Positions 8,185-17,514 of a stretch of 64,000 bases of DNA are shown piece after piece. The position numbers and the translations under genes are program-made. Numbering within the stretch: the stretch's first letter is position 1; every line of letters starts with the position of its first letter. The stretch comes from UBA7328 sp965247965 (GTDB lineage: Bacteria > Bacteroidota > Bacteroidia > Chitinophagales > Saprospiraceae), in the NCBI GenBank assembly GCA_965247965.1, contig OZ252053.1, forward strand, positions 124,001 to 188,000, read 5' to 3'. The notes beneath the pieces were generated by a model that was not told where the DNA came from, searched no databases, and saw nothing but the letters and a program-made list of their open reading frames with translations.

Positions 8185-11100
8185 ATGAATAACATGAATA
8201 GACCACTACTAATTCTCCAAAAACTGAAGCCAAAACTAAAGGACATCCAATGGATCTTTTTGGCCGCAATTGTCCTTTTTACACCTGCTTGGGCTTTTAG
8301 CCAAGCCAGAACGATCACAGGAACGGTGCTTGGTCCAGCGACAAATGATGCCCTGATCGGTGCTAATGTGATCGTACAGGGATCTACAACTGGTACACTG
8401 ACCGATGTGAATGGGAAATTCTCCCTCGAAGCAGCTACTGATGACGTTCTTATCATTTCTTATATTGGCTACACTGCCCAGCAAGTCACTGTCGGAACGG
8501 CAAATGATTATTTGATTCAACTTGCTTCCGGAGTGTTATTGGAACAGCTAGTTGTAACCGGTTATGGTGTGGAACGGAAAAAGGATCTACTGGGAGCTGT
8601 ATCTGTAGCTGATATGGATGCAGTACGGGATGTTTCCTACCCTAATGTATTACAACAGATGCAGGGAAGAATCCCCGGGGTTTTTGTTGACCAGTCGGGG
8701 AATCCCGGCCAGGGCACGAGAGTCAGGATCAGAGGCAATACTACACTGGGAAATAACTCACCACTATATATCATTGACGGAGTGCCCTTACAGTCTTACG
8801 AGTCGCCAACAAACAGCGATATAAACACAATACAGGACCTGTCATGGTTGAATCCGGCCGACATTGAGTCTATGCAGGTACTGAAGGACGCCTCTTCAGC
8901 ATCGATCTACGGTTCCAGGGCTTCAAACGGGGTTATTATTATAACAACCAAACAGGCCAAGAAAGGAAGGTCATCCGTTTCGGTAGATGTCAGATTCAGC
9001 GTGGAAAATGTTAACGATAGGTACCCTCTAGCCACCGCTGAAGAAAGAGCAATAATTTCATGGCAAGCTGCGGTCAACGATGGAGCTGACCCCGACGCCG
9101 AAGGTATCTTTGCCTATGATTGGCATTTCGATACCAGTCTGGGGCCTGGCATCCAGGGGAATGGCGTCCCGGTTCTCGACCGGGTCATTTACCCGGAATG
9201 GCTTGATGAAGACGATCAAATCCGGCCTTCCGGACATCCGTCCAGCGTATGGACCGGTACCGAATTTGGCGGGGCAAGTTTGCAGGCAGGTACGGATTGG
9301 AATGACGTTATATACGAAACCGGAATAGTTAAGAATTATAATGTGTCCGTGAATCAAGGCGGTGAAAAAGGGGGAGTGCAGCTCGGGTTGAACTTTTTCG
9401 ACCAGCAGGGCCCCGTCATCGAGATTGGTTATCACCGTATCGGGATTCGCCTGAATTCCAATTACAGCTTTGCGAATAACAAAGTGACCATCGGTCAGAA
9501 TCTGGGGGTAACCAGAGGAGAACGCCAGTGGTCTGATAATGGATTTGGTGGACATCAGCAAAATCTAATGCTGCGTACGAGGCCTGTATTACCGGTAAAA
9601 ACCGAAGACGGCAGGTTTTCCGGACCTCCCGGTGGGGGATTTGACGATAGGGATAATCCAGCGGGGCTTGCCGATGATAACCGGGATGACAAAGTTGACA
9701 ATACCAAAGTGTTTGGAAATGTATACCTAGATTGGGCTCTTCCCATCGAAGGCCTATCCTTCAGAACCAATCTTGGGATCGATTATGACAATATCTTTAG
9801 CCGCGACATATTCCGGACCTACAGCAGGGGGTTCTTAAGCAACACTAGAGCCGAGCTTACCCACATCCAGCTGCATCAAACCAACTGGGTTTGGAACAAT
9901 ACCCTGACTTATAGCAAAACTTTCGGCCAGCACTCGTTTACCGTCTTAGCGGGTACCGAGGCAATTGAGAATTCATTCAACATATTTTCCATCACCGGAA
10001 AAGAATTCGCCCTGGAAGTCGAGGACTATTTCCAAATAGATGCGGCCTCAGGTGAAAAAACCGGCACTGGTACCCAGACCGGCTTCTCCTTGTTTTCTTA
10101 TTTTGGAAAGGCAAATTATTCCTTCCAGGACAAGTATCTCGCCTCTTTTACCATTCGACGGGATGGATCTTCCCGGTTTGGTAAAGCAAACCTTTATGGT
10201 GTATTTCCGGCAGCGTCGGTTGGCTGGAGGCCGAGCGAAGAGGCGTTCTTACAAGAGGTGGATTGGCTGTCAAACTTAAAGCTACGTGTGGCCTGGGGTC
10301 GGACCGGAAACCAGGATATTTTGAATGATGCCCGGTTCGGGCTGTATGCTGCGATTTATGCTCCACAAACCATCTTGCCCTGGGGAGGTGGTTGCGCTCA
10401 AGTCGTTTGCAACTATGCGCCCACGGCGTACGATATCAGCAACCAGGGCACAGGGCTTCTCCCTTCGGGATTCATTTCCCAACAGACTGAGAACGATGAG
10501 CTGAAATGGGAAACCCAAACCGAAATCAACGTAGGTCTTGACTTCGGAATAATGGACGACAGGATCACCGGTTCGTTTGAATATTTCCGGAAAAAGACCG
10601 AGGATATCCTGATCCAACAAACTTTCATTGGAACTTTTGGTGATGGTGCCAGCCGCTGGGCCAACGGAGCAAACATGGAGACGAAAGGATATGAGTTTTT
10701 GCTTGGCTATAACAGTCGTCCCGGGAGGGACTGGAGTTACTCCGTAAGTATAAATGGTTCGCATTACGACGATAAAATCACAGCCTTACCGGAGGCATTG
10801 TGGGCTTCCTATCCCGGGAATAGTGAACAGAACATTGTTGGTCAGTCGCCCCAGGCTTTGTTTGCTTATGTCGTGGAAGGAATACTCCAAAGCCCTGAAG
10901 AAGTAGTATCAGCTGGTCAGTATCCCAGCATCCGGGTTGGAAACCACCGGTACGCCGATCTGAATAGTGATGGGGTTATAAGTGCATTGGACCAGGAATA
11001 CCAGGGGGTCAACGGCCGTGCCGGATTGGAATACGGTATCAACGGACAGGTAGGCTGGAAAAATTTCGATCTTGCCCTGCAATTCTTTGGTATGACGGGT

Positions 11101-11553
11101 CGAAAAATCCCTGGCCATGTCGGTTTCGGCGAATTGGGTGGTCTACAAACGGGTGCCACCTCCGGGCCTTTTGGGCTTGATAGTTGGACCTACGCCAATA
11201 CCGACACCCATATTCCTGCAATGACTACCGGCGCAGCCGCACCGATCGGATTCAGCAGCTATGATATACGAAGTGGAAATTTCCTCCATTTCAGGCAGTT
11301 TACTTTGGGATATACCCTGCCTGCAGCAGTTATTGGAGACGTTGACTGGCTTTCCAACCTTAGGGTGTACTTCAGTTTGGAAAATATAAAGTACTGGTAC
11401 ACAAGAAATGGATCGAATGCCTTTAGAGGAGCTGCCTGGTTAATCGATAATCAGCCTGCTACTCCAGGCATCGTCGGTGACAGATTGGGTACATTTGGCT
11501 CACCGCACCCCAAGCCGTTCAGGGCTTCACTGGGTGTGAGTATAGGGTTTTAG
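8185..11553 (+). CDS. susC: SusC-like TonB-dependent outer membrane transporter 1
   Basis: 1122 residues, normal for SusC/RagA. Order of parts: signal peptide (about residues 1-40, ...AFSQA), carboxypeptidase-regulatory-like domain (ITGTVLGPATNDALIGANV through IISYIGYTAQ), TonB-box region (LLEQLVVTGYG), plug (LGAVSVADM, GRIPGVFVDQSG, SPLYIIDGVP, QVLKDASSASIYGSRASNGV), and a beta-barrel ending in ...RASLGVSIGF with a terminal aromatic. It imports oligosaccharides across the outer membrane together with the SusD lipoprotein 130 bases downstream. It belongs to a different subfamily from the two other SusC copies in this window. ATG at 8185 or 8194 are both possible. Confidence 0.95.
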   Translation: MNNMNRPLLILQKLKPKLKDIQWIFLAAIVLFTPAWAFSQARTITGTVLGPATNDALIGANVIVQGSTTGTLTDVNGKFSLEAATDDVLIISYIGYTAQQVTVGTANDYLIQLASGVLLEQLVVTGYGVERKKDLLGAVSVADMDAVRDVSYPNVLQQMQGRIPGVFVDQSGNPGQGTRVRIRGNTTLGNNSPLYIIDGVPLQSYESPTNSDINTIQDLSWLNPADIESMQVLKDASSASIYGSRASNGVIIITTKQAKKGRSSVSVDVRFSVENVNDRYPLATAEERAIISWQAAVNDGADPDAEGIFAYDWHFDTSLGPGIQGNGVPVLDRVIYPEWLDEDDQIRPSGHPSSVWTGTEFGGASLQAGTDWNDVIYETGIVKNYNVSVNQGGEKGGVQLGLNFFDQQGPVIEIGYHRIGIRLNSNYSFANNKVTIGQNLGVTRGERQWSDNGFGGHQQNLMLRTRPVLPVKTEDGRFSGPPGGGFDDRDNPAGLADDNRDDKVDNTKVFGNVYLDWALPIEGLSFRTNLGIDYDNIFSRDIFRTYSRGFLSNTRAELTHIQLHQTNWVWNNTLTYSKTFGQHSFTVLAGTEAIENSFNIFSITGKEFALEVEDYFQIDAASGEKTGTGTQTGFSLFSYFGKANYSFQDKYLASFTIRRDGSSRFGKANLYGVFPAASVGWRPSEEAFLQEVDWLSNLKLRVAWGRTGNQDILNDARFGLYAAIYAPQTILPWGGGCAQVVCNYAPTAYDISNQGTGLLPSGFISQQTENDELKWETQTEINVGLDFGIMDDRITGSFEYFRKKTEDILIQQTFIGTFGDGASRWANGANMETKGYEFLLGYNSRPGRDWSYSVSINGSHYDDKITALPEALWASYPGNSEQNIVGQSPQALFAYVVEGILQSPEEVVSAGQYPSIRVGNHRYADLNSDGVISALDQEYQGVNGRAGLEYGINGQVGWKNFDLALQFFGMTGRKIPGHVGFGELGGLQTGATSGPFGLDSWTYANTDTHIPAMTTGAAAPIGFSSYDIRSGNFLHFRQFTLGYTLPAAVIGDVDWLSNLRVYFSLENIKYWYTRNGSNAFRGAAWLIDNQPATPGIVGDRLGTFGSPHPKPFRASLGVSIGF

Positions 11554-11587
11554 ACCCATGAAGGACTTCGCGTCGCTACGCCTTCAG

Positions 11588-11633
11588 GGCAGGCGGTTGA
11601 CGGCGGACGGCCTACGGTGGACGGCTGTCTTAG
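11588..11633 (+). repeat. GACGGCGGACGG-type imperfect short repeats
   Basis: A run of loosely repeated 8-10 base words (GTTGACGG, CGGACGG, CTACGG, GTGGACGG) lies just after the SusC 1 stop codon. Similar runs follow SusD 1 (13433-13463), the GH32 pseudogene (16578-16602) and, weakly, 46074. Function unknown. Confidence 0.5.
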
Positions 11634-11682
11634 GAAAAATTATAAATAAGGTCCATTTGATTTAAAATCAAAATCTAAAAAA

Positions 11683-13428
11683 ATGAAATATCTAAAATTT
11701 ATAAGATCAATAACAATAATAGCACTGGTCAGCCTAATGATAAATGGCTGTGGCGATGATTTCCTTGACTTCACGCCCAAGGGAGTGGTAAACAGTGCCG
11801 ATCTTAGTTCGGCGGAGAATGTGGAAAAATTGGTGATTGCAGCTTATGGTGCTCAGGGAAACGATCACCTGCTCTACCCCTACCAGGACATGTATACTTA
11901 CGGTGTTATTGCAAGTGGTGACGCATACGCCGCCGGAGGGAGGGCCTTTGGTCCCCTCTGGGGAAGTCGCAATGAAATGAGGAACTTCCTGGTTGCCGCC
12001 GGTTGGCTTCCGAATGAGTTGATGTACAAGTATCTGTACGTAGCTATTTCCAGGGTAAACGAGGCATTGGGCAGGCTTAATAACCTGACCGACGCTGAAA
12101 TGCCAACCCGGTCTCAGCGGATTGCCGAGATGCACTTTCTGCGGGCACAGACCTATTTTAAGCTCAAGGTTCTCTACAAATTCATTGTATATATCGATGA
12201 GAATATTCCAAAAGATGAATATAACATGCATCACAACCGGGAGCTAACCGACCAGGAAGGATGGGCCTGGATCATCAATGAATGGCGCCAAGCGGTAGCC
12301 GGGTTACCTGCCACCCAGGCGGATGAGGGCCGGCCGACCAGGGGTGCCGCTCAGCTCTTTCTTGCCAAGTCGTTGATCTACAAAGCCTATGTACAGGATG
12401 ATGCCCACCAAGTAGTCAGCATCACTAATTCAGAGCTGGAAGAGGCGATCAGCCTGATCAAAGCGGTTGATGCTACCGGGGAGTTTGCTCTGGCTACCGA
12501 CATTTCGGATAATTTCCGATGTGAGACAGAGAGTGGCATCGAGTCGGTTTGGGCCATCATGAGATCTCACACAGACGGTAGTGGCTCGGGCCGGACTAAT
12601 TGGTCGGGCGGGCTAAACACTCCTATGGGTCCGTATGGATGCTGTTGGGTCACTATCCCTTCTCAAAACATAGCCAATGCCTTCAAGACCGATGCCAATG
12701 GATTGCCGTTGTTTGATACTTTTGACGACGATCCTCAGATATTGACAAGTGATGATGTCCAGGTCAACAATATGGATCCCCGGTTTTCCCATTCTATGGC
12801 CGTGTTGGGCATGCCCTTTAAATACGACCCAAATCGTCTTCTGGACGAATCTTTTGCCCGGTCTCCCGGTATCCATGGTTGGCATTCCAATTTCAAAGAC
12901 TATGAATTGCCGGGTCATCCTTGCATGACCATGCACCTTGCTTATTTCACTACATCCCGAAACACCGATCAAATGCGCTATAGTGATGCCCTGTTGTTCT
13001 GGGCCGAAGCATTGATCGAAGTAGACAGGCCTTTGGAAGCACTGCCCATAATCAACAGGATACGGGAGCGGGCAAATTCGCCGGAAAGCCTGTCAAAACT
13101 GGTCTGGTCCGATGGCACTCCATCGGGCAAGTATGTCATCGGATTGTACAGTGAGGCCGATTTTGACACCCAGGAAGAAGCACGATTAAGACTTCAATGG
13201 GAACGGCGCATGGAACTGGCCTTCGAAGGGAAGCCTGGCCGCTTTTTCGACATGATGCGGTGGGGAATTGCCGGAGACTGGCTGAACGCCTATTACAGGT
13301 CGGAAGAATCAAGAAGGGACTATTTGAAGCAGGCCTCATTTACCAAAGGCAGGGATGAGTTTCATCCCATACCCGATTCCGAAATAATCGTGAGCCAGGG
13401 ATTGATAACGCAGAATCCGGGGTTTTAG
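11683..13428 (+). CDS. susD: SusD/RagB-family glycan-binding lipoprotein 1
   Basis: 581 residues. Lipobox at INGC (Cys23) followed by GDDFLDFTPKG, the usual SusD mature start. The protein carries TPR-like helices (SQRIAEMHFLRAQTYFKL) and the family C-terminal blocks RYSDALLFWAEALIE, INRIRERAN, LQWERRMELAFEGK, RFFDMMRWG and the ending DEFHPIPDSEI...QNPGF. It forms the lid of the SusC transporter and binds the target oligosaccharide at the cell surface. It is the partner of SusC 1, with 129 bases between the genes. Confidence 0.95.
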   Translation: MKYLKFIRSITIIALVSLMINGCGDDFLDFTPKGVVNSADLSSAENVEKLVIAAYGAQGNDHLLYPYQDMYTYGVIASGDAYAAGGRAFGPLWGSRNEMRNFLVAAGWLPNELMYKYLYVAISRVNEALGRLNNLTDAEMPTRSQRIAEMHFLRAQTYFKLKVLYKFIVYIDENIPKDEYNMHHNRELTDQEGWAWIINEWRQAVAGLPATQADEGRPTRGAAQLFLAKSLIYKAYVQDDAHQVVSITNSELEEAISLIKAVDATGEFALATDISDNFRCETESGIESVWAIMRSHTDGSGSGRTNWSGGLNTPMGPYGCCWVTIPSQNIANAFKTDANGLPLFDTFDDDPQILTSDDVQVNNMDPRFSHSMAVLGMPFKYDPNRLLDESFARSPGIHGWHSNFKDYELPGHPCMTMHLAYFTTSRNTDQMRYSDALLFWAEALIEVDRPLEALPIINRIRERANSPESLSKLVWSDGTPSGKYVIGLYSEADFDTQEEARLRLQWERRMELAFEGKPGRFFDMMRWGIAGDWLNAYYRSEESRRDYLKQASFTKGRDEFHPIPDSEIIVSQGLITQNPGF

Positions 13429-13656
13429 TTAGACGGCGGACGGTAGACGGTTGACGGTAGACGTGTGAACTCTCATAAATAAAGTTGACAGGTTTATGTT
13501 AACCTGTAACCTAAGTGTTGATAACTTGAAAGTTTCCTATAATGTATAATCAACAGGTTATCAACAAGTTGTGAGCAATTTGTGGGGAAAAATAACCCCC
13601 TCCTGTCATGCAAAACAAAAAGTGGTAGAGACGATTGGAACTCTGCACCAATCGAA
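13429..13656. other. Intergenic, short GACGG repeats at left end
   Basis: The first 35 bases carry the same GACGGTAGACGG-like words as 11588-11633. The rest is AT-rich with no recognised element. Confidence 0.4.
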
Positions 13657-13971
13657 ATGACTGACAGGAGCAATTTAAAAGATCTGTTGTTGTTACCTGC
13701 CGACACATGCCACTTGTCACCCGAGTTCCGTGGTAAATATATTCAGGACGGTATAGTGATGGAACGATGGATATGGCAAAGTGAACCGGGATCATGGGTT
13801 ACGTCGGTACTTTATTATCCGAAAAACCATGCAAAGCCTATACTGGGCATTGTCATTACAAATGGACCGGCAAATTCAGACATTTGTATTGGGTCGATGT
13901 ACATCATAAAGGGGCTGAATACTTGGATTTGGATGTTACTCCCTTCCCTCCGCAGGAGTTTCGATGTCTGA
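13657..13971 (+). pseudogene. Alpha/beta-hydrolase (acetyl-xylan-esterase/DLH-like) N-terminal fragment
   Basis: The reading frame MTDRSNLKDLLLLP...EFRGKYIQDGIVMERW, then WVTSVLYYPKN and GIVITNG, resembles the N-terminus of large exported alpha/beta-hydrolases of the dienelactone-hydrolase/acetyl-xylan esterase group. Similarity ends before the oxyanion and nucleophile-elbow motifs. An overlapping frame then reads HLYWVDVHHKGAEYLDLDVT (about 13880-13940), which I do not recognise and which probably belongs to another gene. So this is a truncated fragment joined to unrelated sequence. Confidence 0.5.
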
Positions 13972-14057
13972 CTAATTCAGAAATTGGCGACGTCAGATTT
14001 ACACTTGAAGGATGGATCTCAAATTTTCTGCTAAGATAGAGTTAAACAGATTGACAT

Positions 14058-14900
14058 AATTAAATAGACCGCTATGGTTCCCGGCCTACGGCAATGTGGG
14101 CCTCGGTGGTCGACCTTACTTCGCTGAGCGTTCCGATCCGGGGGGGCCCCCTACAAAGGGCGTCCGACCCGATGACCGTGCCTTTGGTGGTAGCAACTAT
14201 TATCACGACGTGATGACGATGAAGGTCCTGGAAGCGCTCTCTGCAACCACAGGCAATTCCATTTACCAACGAGCGGTAGACGACTATTCCAGAGATTTTC
14301 TGAGGTATACCCAAAGCGCTACTACTGGACTCTTGGGATGGGGAGAACATCTTTATTACGACTTTTACCGAGATACGGTTTCTATCTCCGAAAGCCGGCA
14401 AAGTGCCAAGCATGGGCTCCACCGGTTTATATGCCTATTGGCTCTTCAAGACAGGTGAGTTGCTGGAGGATATTACGCTCCAGGAAGCTGCTATGAAATG
14501 CCTGCTCGGTTATTTGGCGCACGGGCGGAATCAGGAAGCATACTATTTTTACGACCGCTTGCACCTCGATGGTCGACCCACTGAAAATCCGGCGATCGCG
14601 ACCCCCTGGAAGATTGGTTACGGCGAATCTTCCCTCTTTAGTTTTGCTCGCGCCGTTACCTATATTGCCCAAAAAGAAGGATTTTCTACTTACGTCGAAT
14701 TGGCTAAGAAATGTGAGGAGCAAATTCCGAAAGTCCCCCTAGCAGCAGAATTTACACCTCAGAACATTGGCGAAGCCATTAATTTTTATCTCGATCTCCA
14801 CCTGCTTACCGATGAAGCGCGATATTTACAGTCGGCCAAAAAATATGCAGACATTGCCATGAAGCAATTTCTCAAGCAGGGTTTGACTTTAGTTATTAGG
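14058..14900 (+). pseudogene. Alpha/alpha-toroid glycosidase- or lyase-like gene remnant
   Basis: Two frames together read YGNVGLGGRPYFAERSDPGG, GSNYYHDVMTMKVLEALSAT, LGWGEHLYYDFYRD, then after a frame change near 14395 MGSTGLYAYWLFKTGELL, YYFYDRLHLDG and GYGESSLFSFARAV. Helix pairs and aromatic motifs suggest an (alpha/alpha)6-type carbohydrate-active protein, but I cannot name the family. The junction near 14395 lacks sequence expected between the two blocks, so an internal deletion is likely. The 3' end runs straight into the GH32 pseudogene (...KQGLTLVIRR then MQIAYSIG), so the C-terminus is also lost. Confidence 0.5.
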
Positions 14901-14915
14901 CGCTTATATTTTGAT

Positions 14916-16519
14916 ATGCAAATAGCTTATTCCATTGGGACATTAATGATGGTTATTTTAATTAGCTGCCAACCTCCGTCCGACACCCGGGAAAATGTCG
15001 CTGATGTCTCCCCCGAAAAGCTCGCTGAGGCCATGGCGGCCATTGAAGCAGCTGTCCCGCTGGCGGAAAAAGATCCCTACCGCCCGATTTACCACTTTCG
15101 TCCACCGGCACAATGGATGAACGATATTTGTGGGGCCTTTTACTATAAAGGTTGGTACCACCTCATCTACCAATTCAATCCCTTCGCCGTCAAGCCTGGA
15201 AAAGGCGTTGGCCGAGGACATGCGCGCAGCAGGGACTTGGTCTATTGGGAATTTTTAGTGGCGGCGCTATCAAGAATGCTCCCCAACCTACTCTGATCTA
15301 TTTCGTGCCGGGACAAGGCATCAACATTTCCATAGCACAAGATGACGAGCTCATTGAGTGGAAAGAACTACCCCAAAACCCGGTTATTCTACCTGGTAAA
15401 GAAGGGGATGAATTCGGTGTTGGCGATCCGTCAGGATGGTATGAAAATGGGAAGTACTATGCCTTGGTTGGCGGTAAAAACAGAAAATCCGGATATGAGG
15501 GGGATTGCTCCAGCCTGTTCACTTCCACAGATTTGATTCAATGGGAATACCAGGGCCCATTCTATAAATCCGAAAGGAAATGGACACTCGAAGAGGAAGA
15601 TGCTGCATGCTCGGACTTCTACCCATTGGGCAATAGTGATACGCATATGCTGTTGTTGCATTCTCATAGACCCTTTTGGAGCGTCGTACACTACTATTTA
15701 GGGAAGTATGAAAATGAACGCTTCTTTCCCGAGCAGCATGGCCGTATGAGTTGGCTGGGTGGTCAGCTGGCTGGGCCGGAATCATTGATCGATAACAATG
15801 GCCGGAATATCTTTTTTGGTTGGATTGCTGAAAACCGGCTTGGAGGGGAGTATTTATTCGGTTATGATAACGAACGTTTGCCGGGCACAAATGATCTTTA
15901 CGCCTGGGGATCAGTTATGAGTTTGCCGCGTGTCATGTCCTTACTCGATGACGGCGTTTTGGGTATTAAACCTGCTCCTGAATTAGAAATGTTGCGTTAT
16001 AATCCGCGTCAAAGAGAGCATATCAAAATTCCCAGAGATCAAGAAGTAACACTCGAAGGCATGGCGGGAGATGTTATGGAATTGCTTGTGGAAATTGATC
16101 CGGGAGATGCAAAGGAAGTTGGGATAAAAGTGCGTTGTTCACCGGATAATTCAGAAGAGACCTTAATCATATATAACCAAGAGGAAAAAACACTATCCGT
16201 TAATTTCGAAAATTCAACAGTTGAGGACAATGTGATTTACCGCGGATTTTATCATACCAACGAGCCCTTTCCCGACATGGTGGAAGATCATACGGAGCAA
16301 GAAGCTCCTTTCCAGCTTAAAGAAGGCGAGTTGCTGAATCTGCGTATCTTTCTCGATAAATCCGTTTTGGAAGTTTTTGCCAATGATCGCCAATGCATCA
16401 CACAACGGATTTACCCCTCCAAAGCAAAAAGTAAGGAAATAAGGCTTTTCGCCAAAGGAGGTAGTGCTAAGGCCAAAGTGGTCAAGGCTTGGGATATGGA
16501 GCAGGTGATGCCGTGGTAA
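14916..16519 (+). pseudogene. GH32 fructosidase-like lipoprotein, with internal deletion and frameshift
   Basis: The start at 14916 gives a lipoprotein signal (MMVILISC, then Q). GH32 features: PIYHFRPPAQWMNDICGAFY (the motif is normally WMNDPNG; Asp kept, P-N changed to I-C), a garbled segment FAVKPGKGVGRGHARSRDL, then WEF followed in another frame by SGGAIKNAPQPTLIYF. About 20 residues normally found between these blocks (the ...LPIAL...CYSGG region) are gone. The downstream part is long and well preserved (DPSGWYENGKYYALVGG, CSDFYPLGNSDTHMLLL, MSLPRVMSL, and the C-terminal beta-sandwich ILDKSVLEVFAN-like FLDKSVLEVFAND). The acid/base motif position reads A-C-S rather than E-C-P. The sister gene at 30142-32139 is intact. 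Confidence 0.8.
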
Positions 16520-16689
16520 TTAAGGGACGGCTGTCCCGACGTTTCGCTGCGCTTCAGTCGGGATCTCCGCTTCGCTCCGAACGGCGAACGGTAGACGGAG
16601 GGGTGAGTTATCTTACTTACCCCGGAATACGTGAAACAGCAATGGGTAGGATAACCCATTGCTCCATGAACGTGTAATCAATGAGCGAA

Positions 16690-17052
16690 TGAGAATTCGC
16701 ACATCCCTCTGGGTCCGGAGTAGCCCGATTGCTGGGAGCCCATCTTTCCAGACCATTGACCATTTGATCCCTGATTGGAAAAACACATTTGACACAATAC
16801 CAGACTATCGCGGTAATCGCGCTTCCTATCGGATGTCAGAAATCGGGTGAGTATTTCTGTGTAGCCGCAGACGAAAGTGGTGTATATACCTTTGACGAAC
16901 AACCCTACCCAAACTGTCTATATAAGACGAGCAAGAGTGGAAAAAAGACTTGGCAACAGAATGTATTGGAAGCCAAACTTGTGTGTTCAAACGGCTTTAG
17001 TTTGTCCATTGCCACGGAGTGGATTAAAAAGGAAGATGGTCATCTAAAATAA
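16690..17052 (+). pseudogene. Transposase fragment, degenerate
   Basis: Overlapping frames read FQTIDHLIPDWKNTFDTIPD, YRGNRASYRM, then CVAADESGVYTFDEQPYP and NVLEAKLVCSNGFSLSIATE. The second part resembles the catalytic core opening of a DDE transposase group often annotated simply as transposase. Both ends and the middle are missing, and no inverted repeats are visible. Confidence 0.5.
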
Positions 17053-17514
17053 GATTGTGAGCACATTATGGTAATGGAACCGCAATGGCATCATTGATCC
17101 GCCTCTATTACAACCCTATTTTTATACCTTCACCCTGAATTGCTGCACATTGATCAATTTTTCACCCTTAATTGAACACTTTTTCATCCCACTTTGCTAA
17201 GCATTTGTATAATCTTACATGCAATATCTTAGGTAAAAGGACCATATCCACAAAGAGTCAACACAAAGTACCTACATAAATTTCAATGGCAATGACAATG
17301 GCAATCAAAATTTAAACCTACTATGTAGGGAACTACCTGCTCTAATTGACATTGCAATTGATATTGGTATTGACATTTGATTTGAACAACATGTTGGTAA
17401 AAGTTGTCGCCTAAGTACCTAAGATCAAGAGGACACGAAGAGTCTGAATAAAACTAAATTCTTCTTTTCGTCTACCTCCTTTTAGTTTTATTTAGTAAAA
17501 AAATCGACTAAATT
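17053..17514. other. Leader region of SusC 2
   Basis: 462 bases without a gene. It is AT-rich, with a low-complexity CAATGGCAATGACAATGGCA stretch near 17284. The last 30 bases (TTTATTTAGTAAAAAA then TCGA before the ATG) are shared with the leader of SusC 3 at 37335-37362, so this is probably the conserved 5' untranslated end. Confidence 0.5.

Noticed and set aside
9058..9561. 167-codon frame on the minus strand inside SusC 1
   Set aside because: Shadow of the SusC reading frame; no start context or motif.
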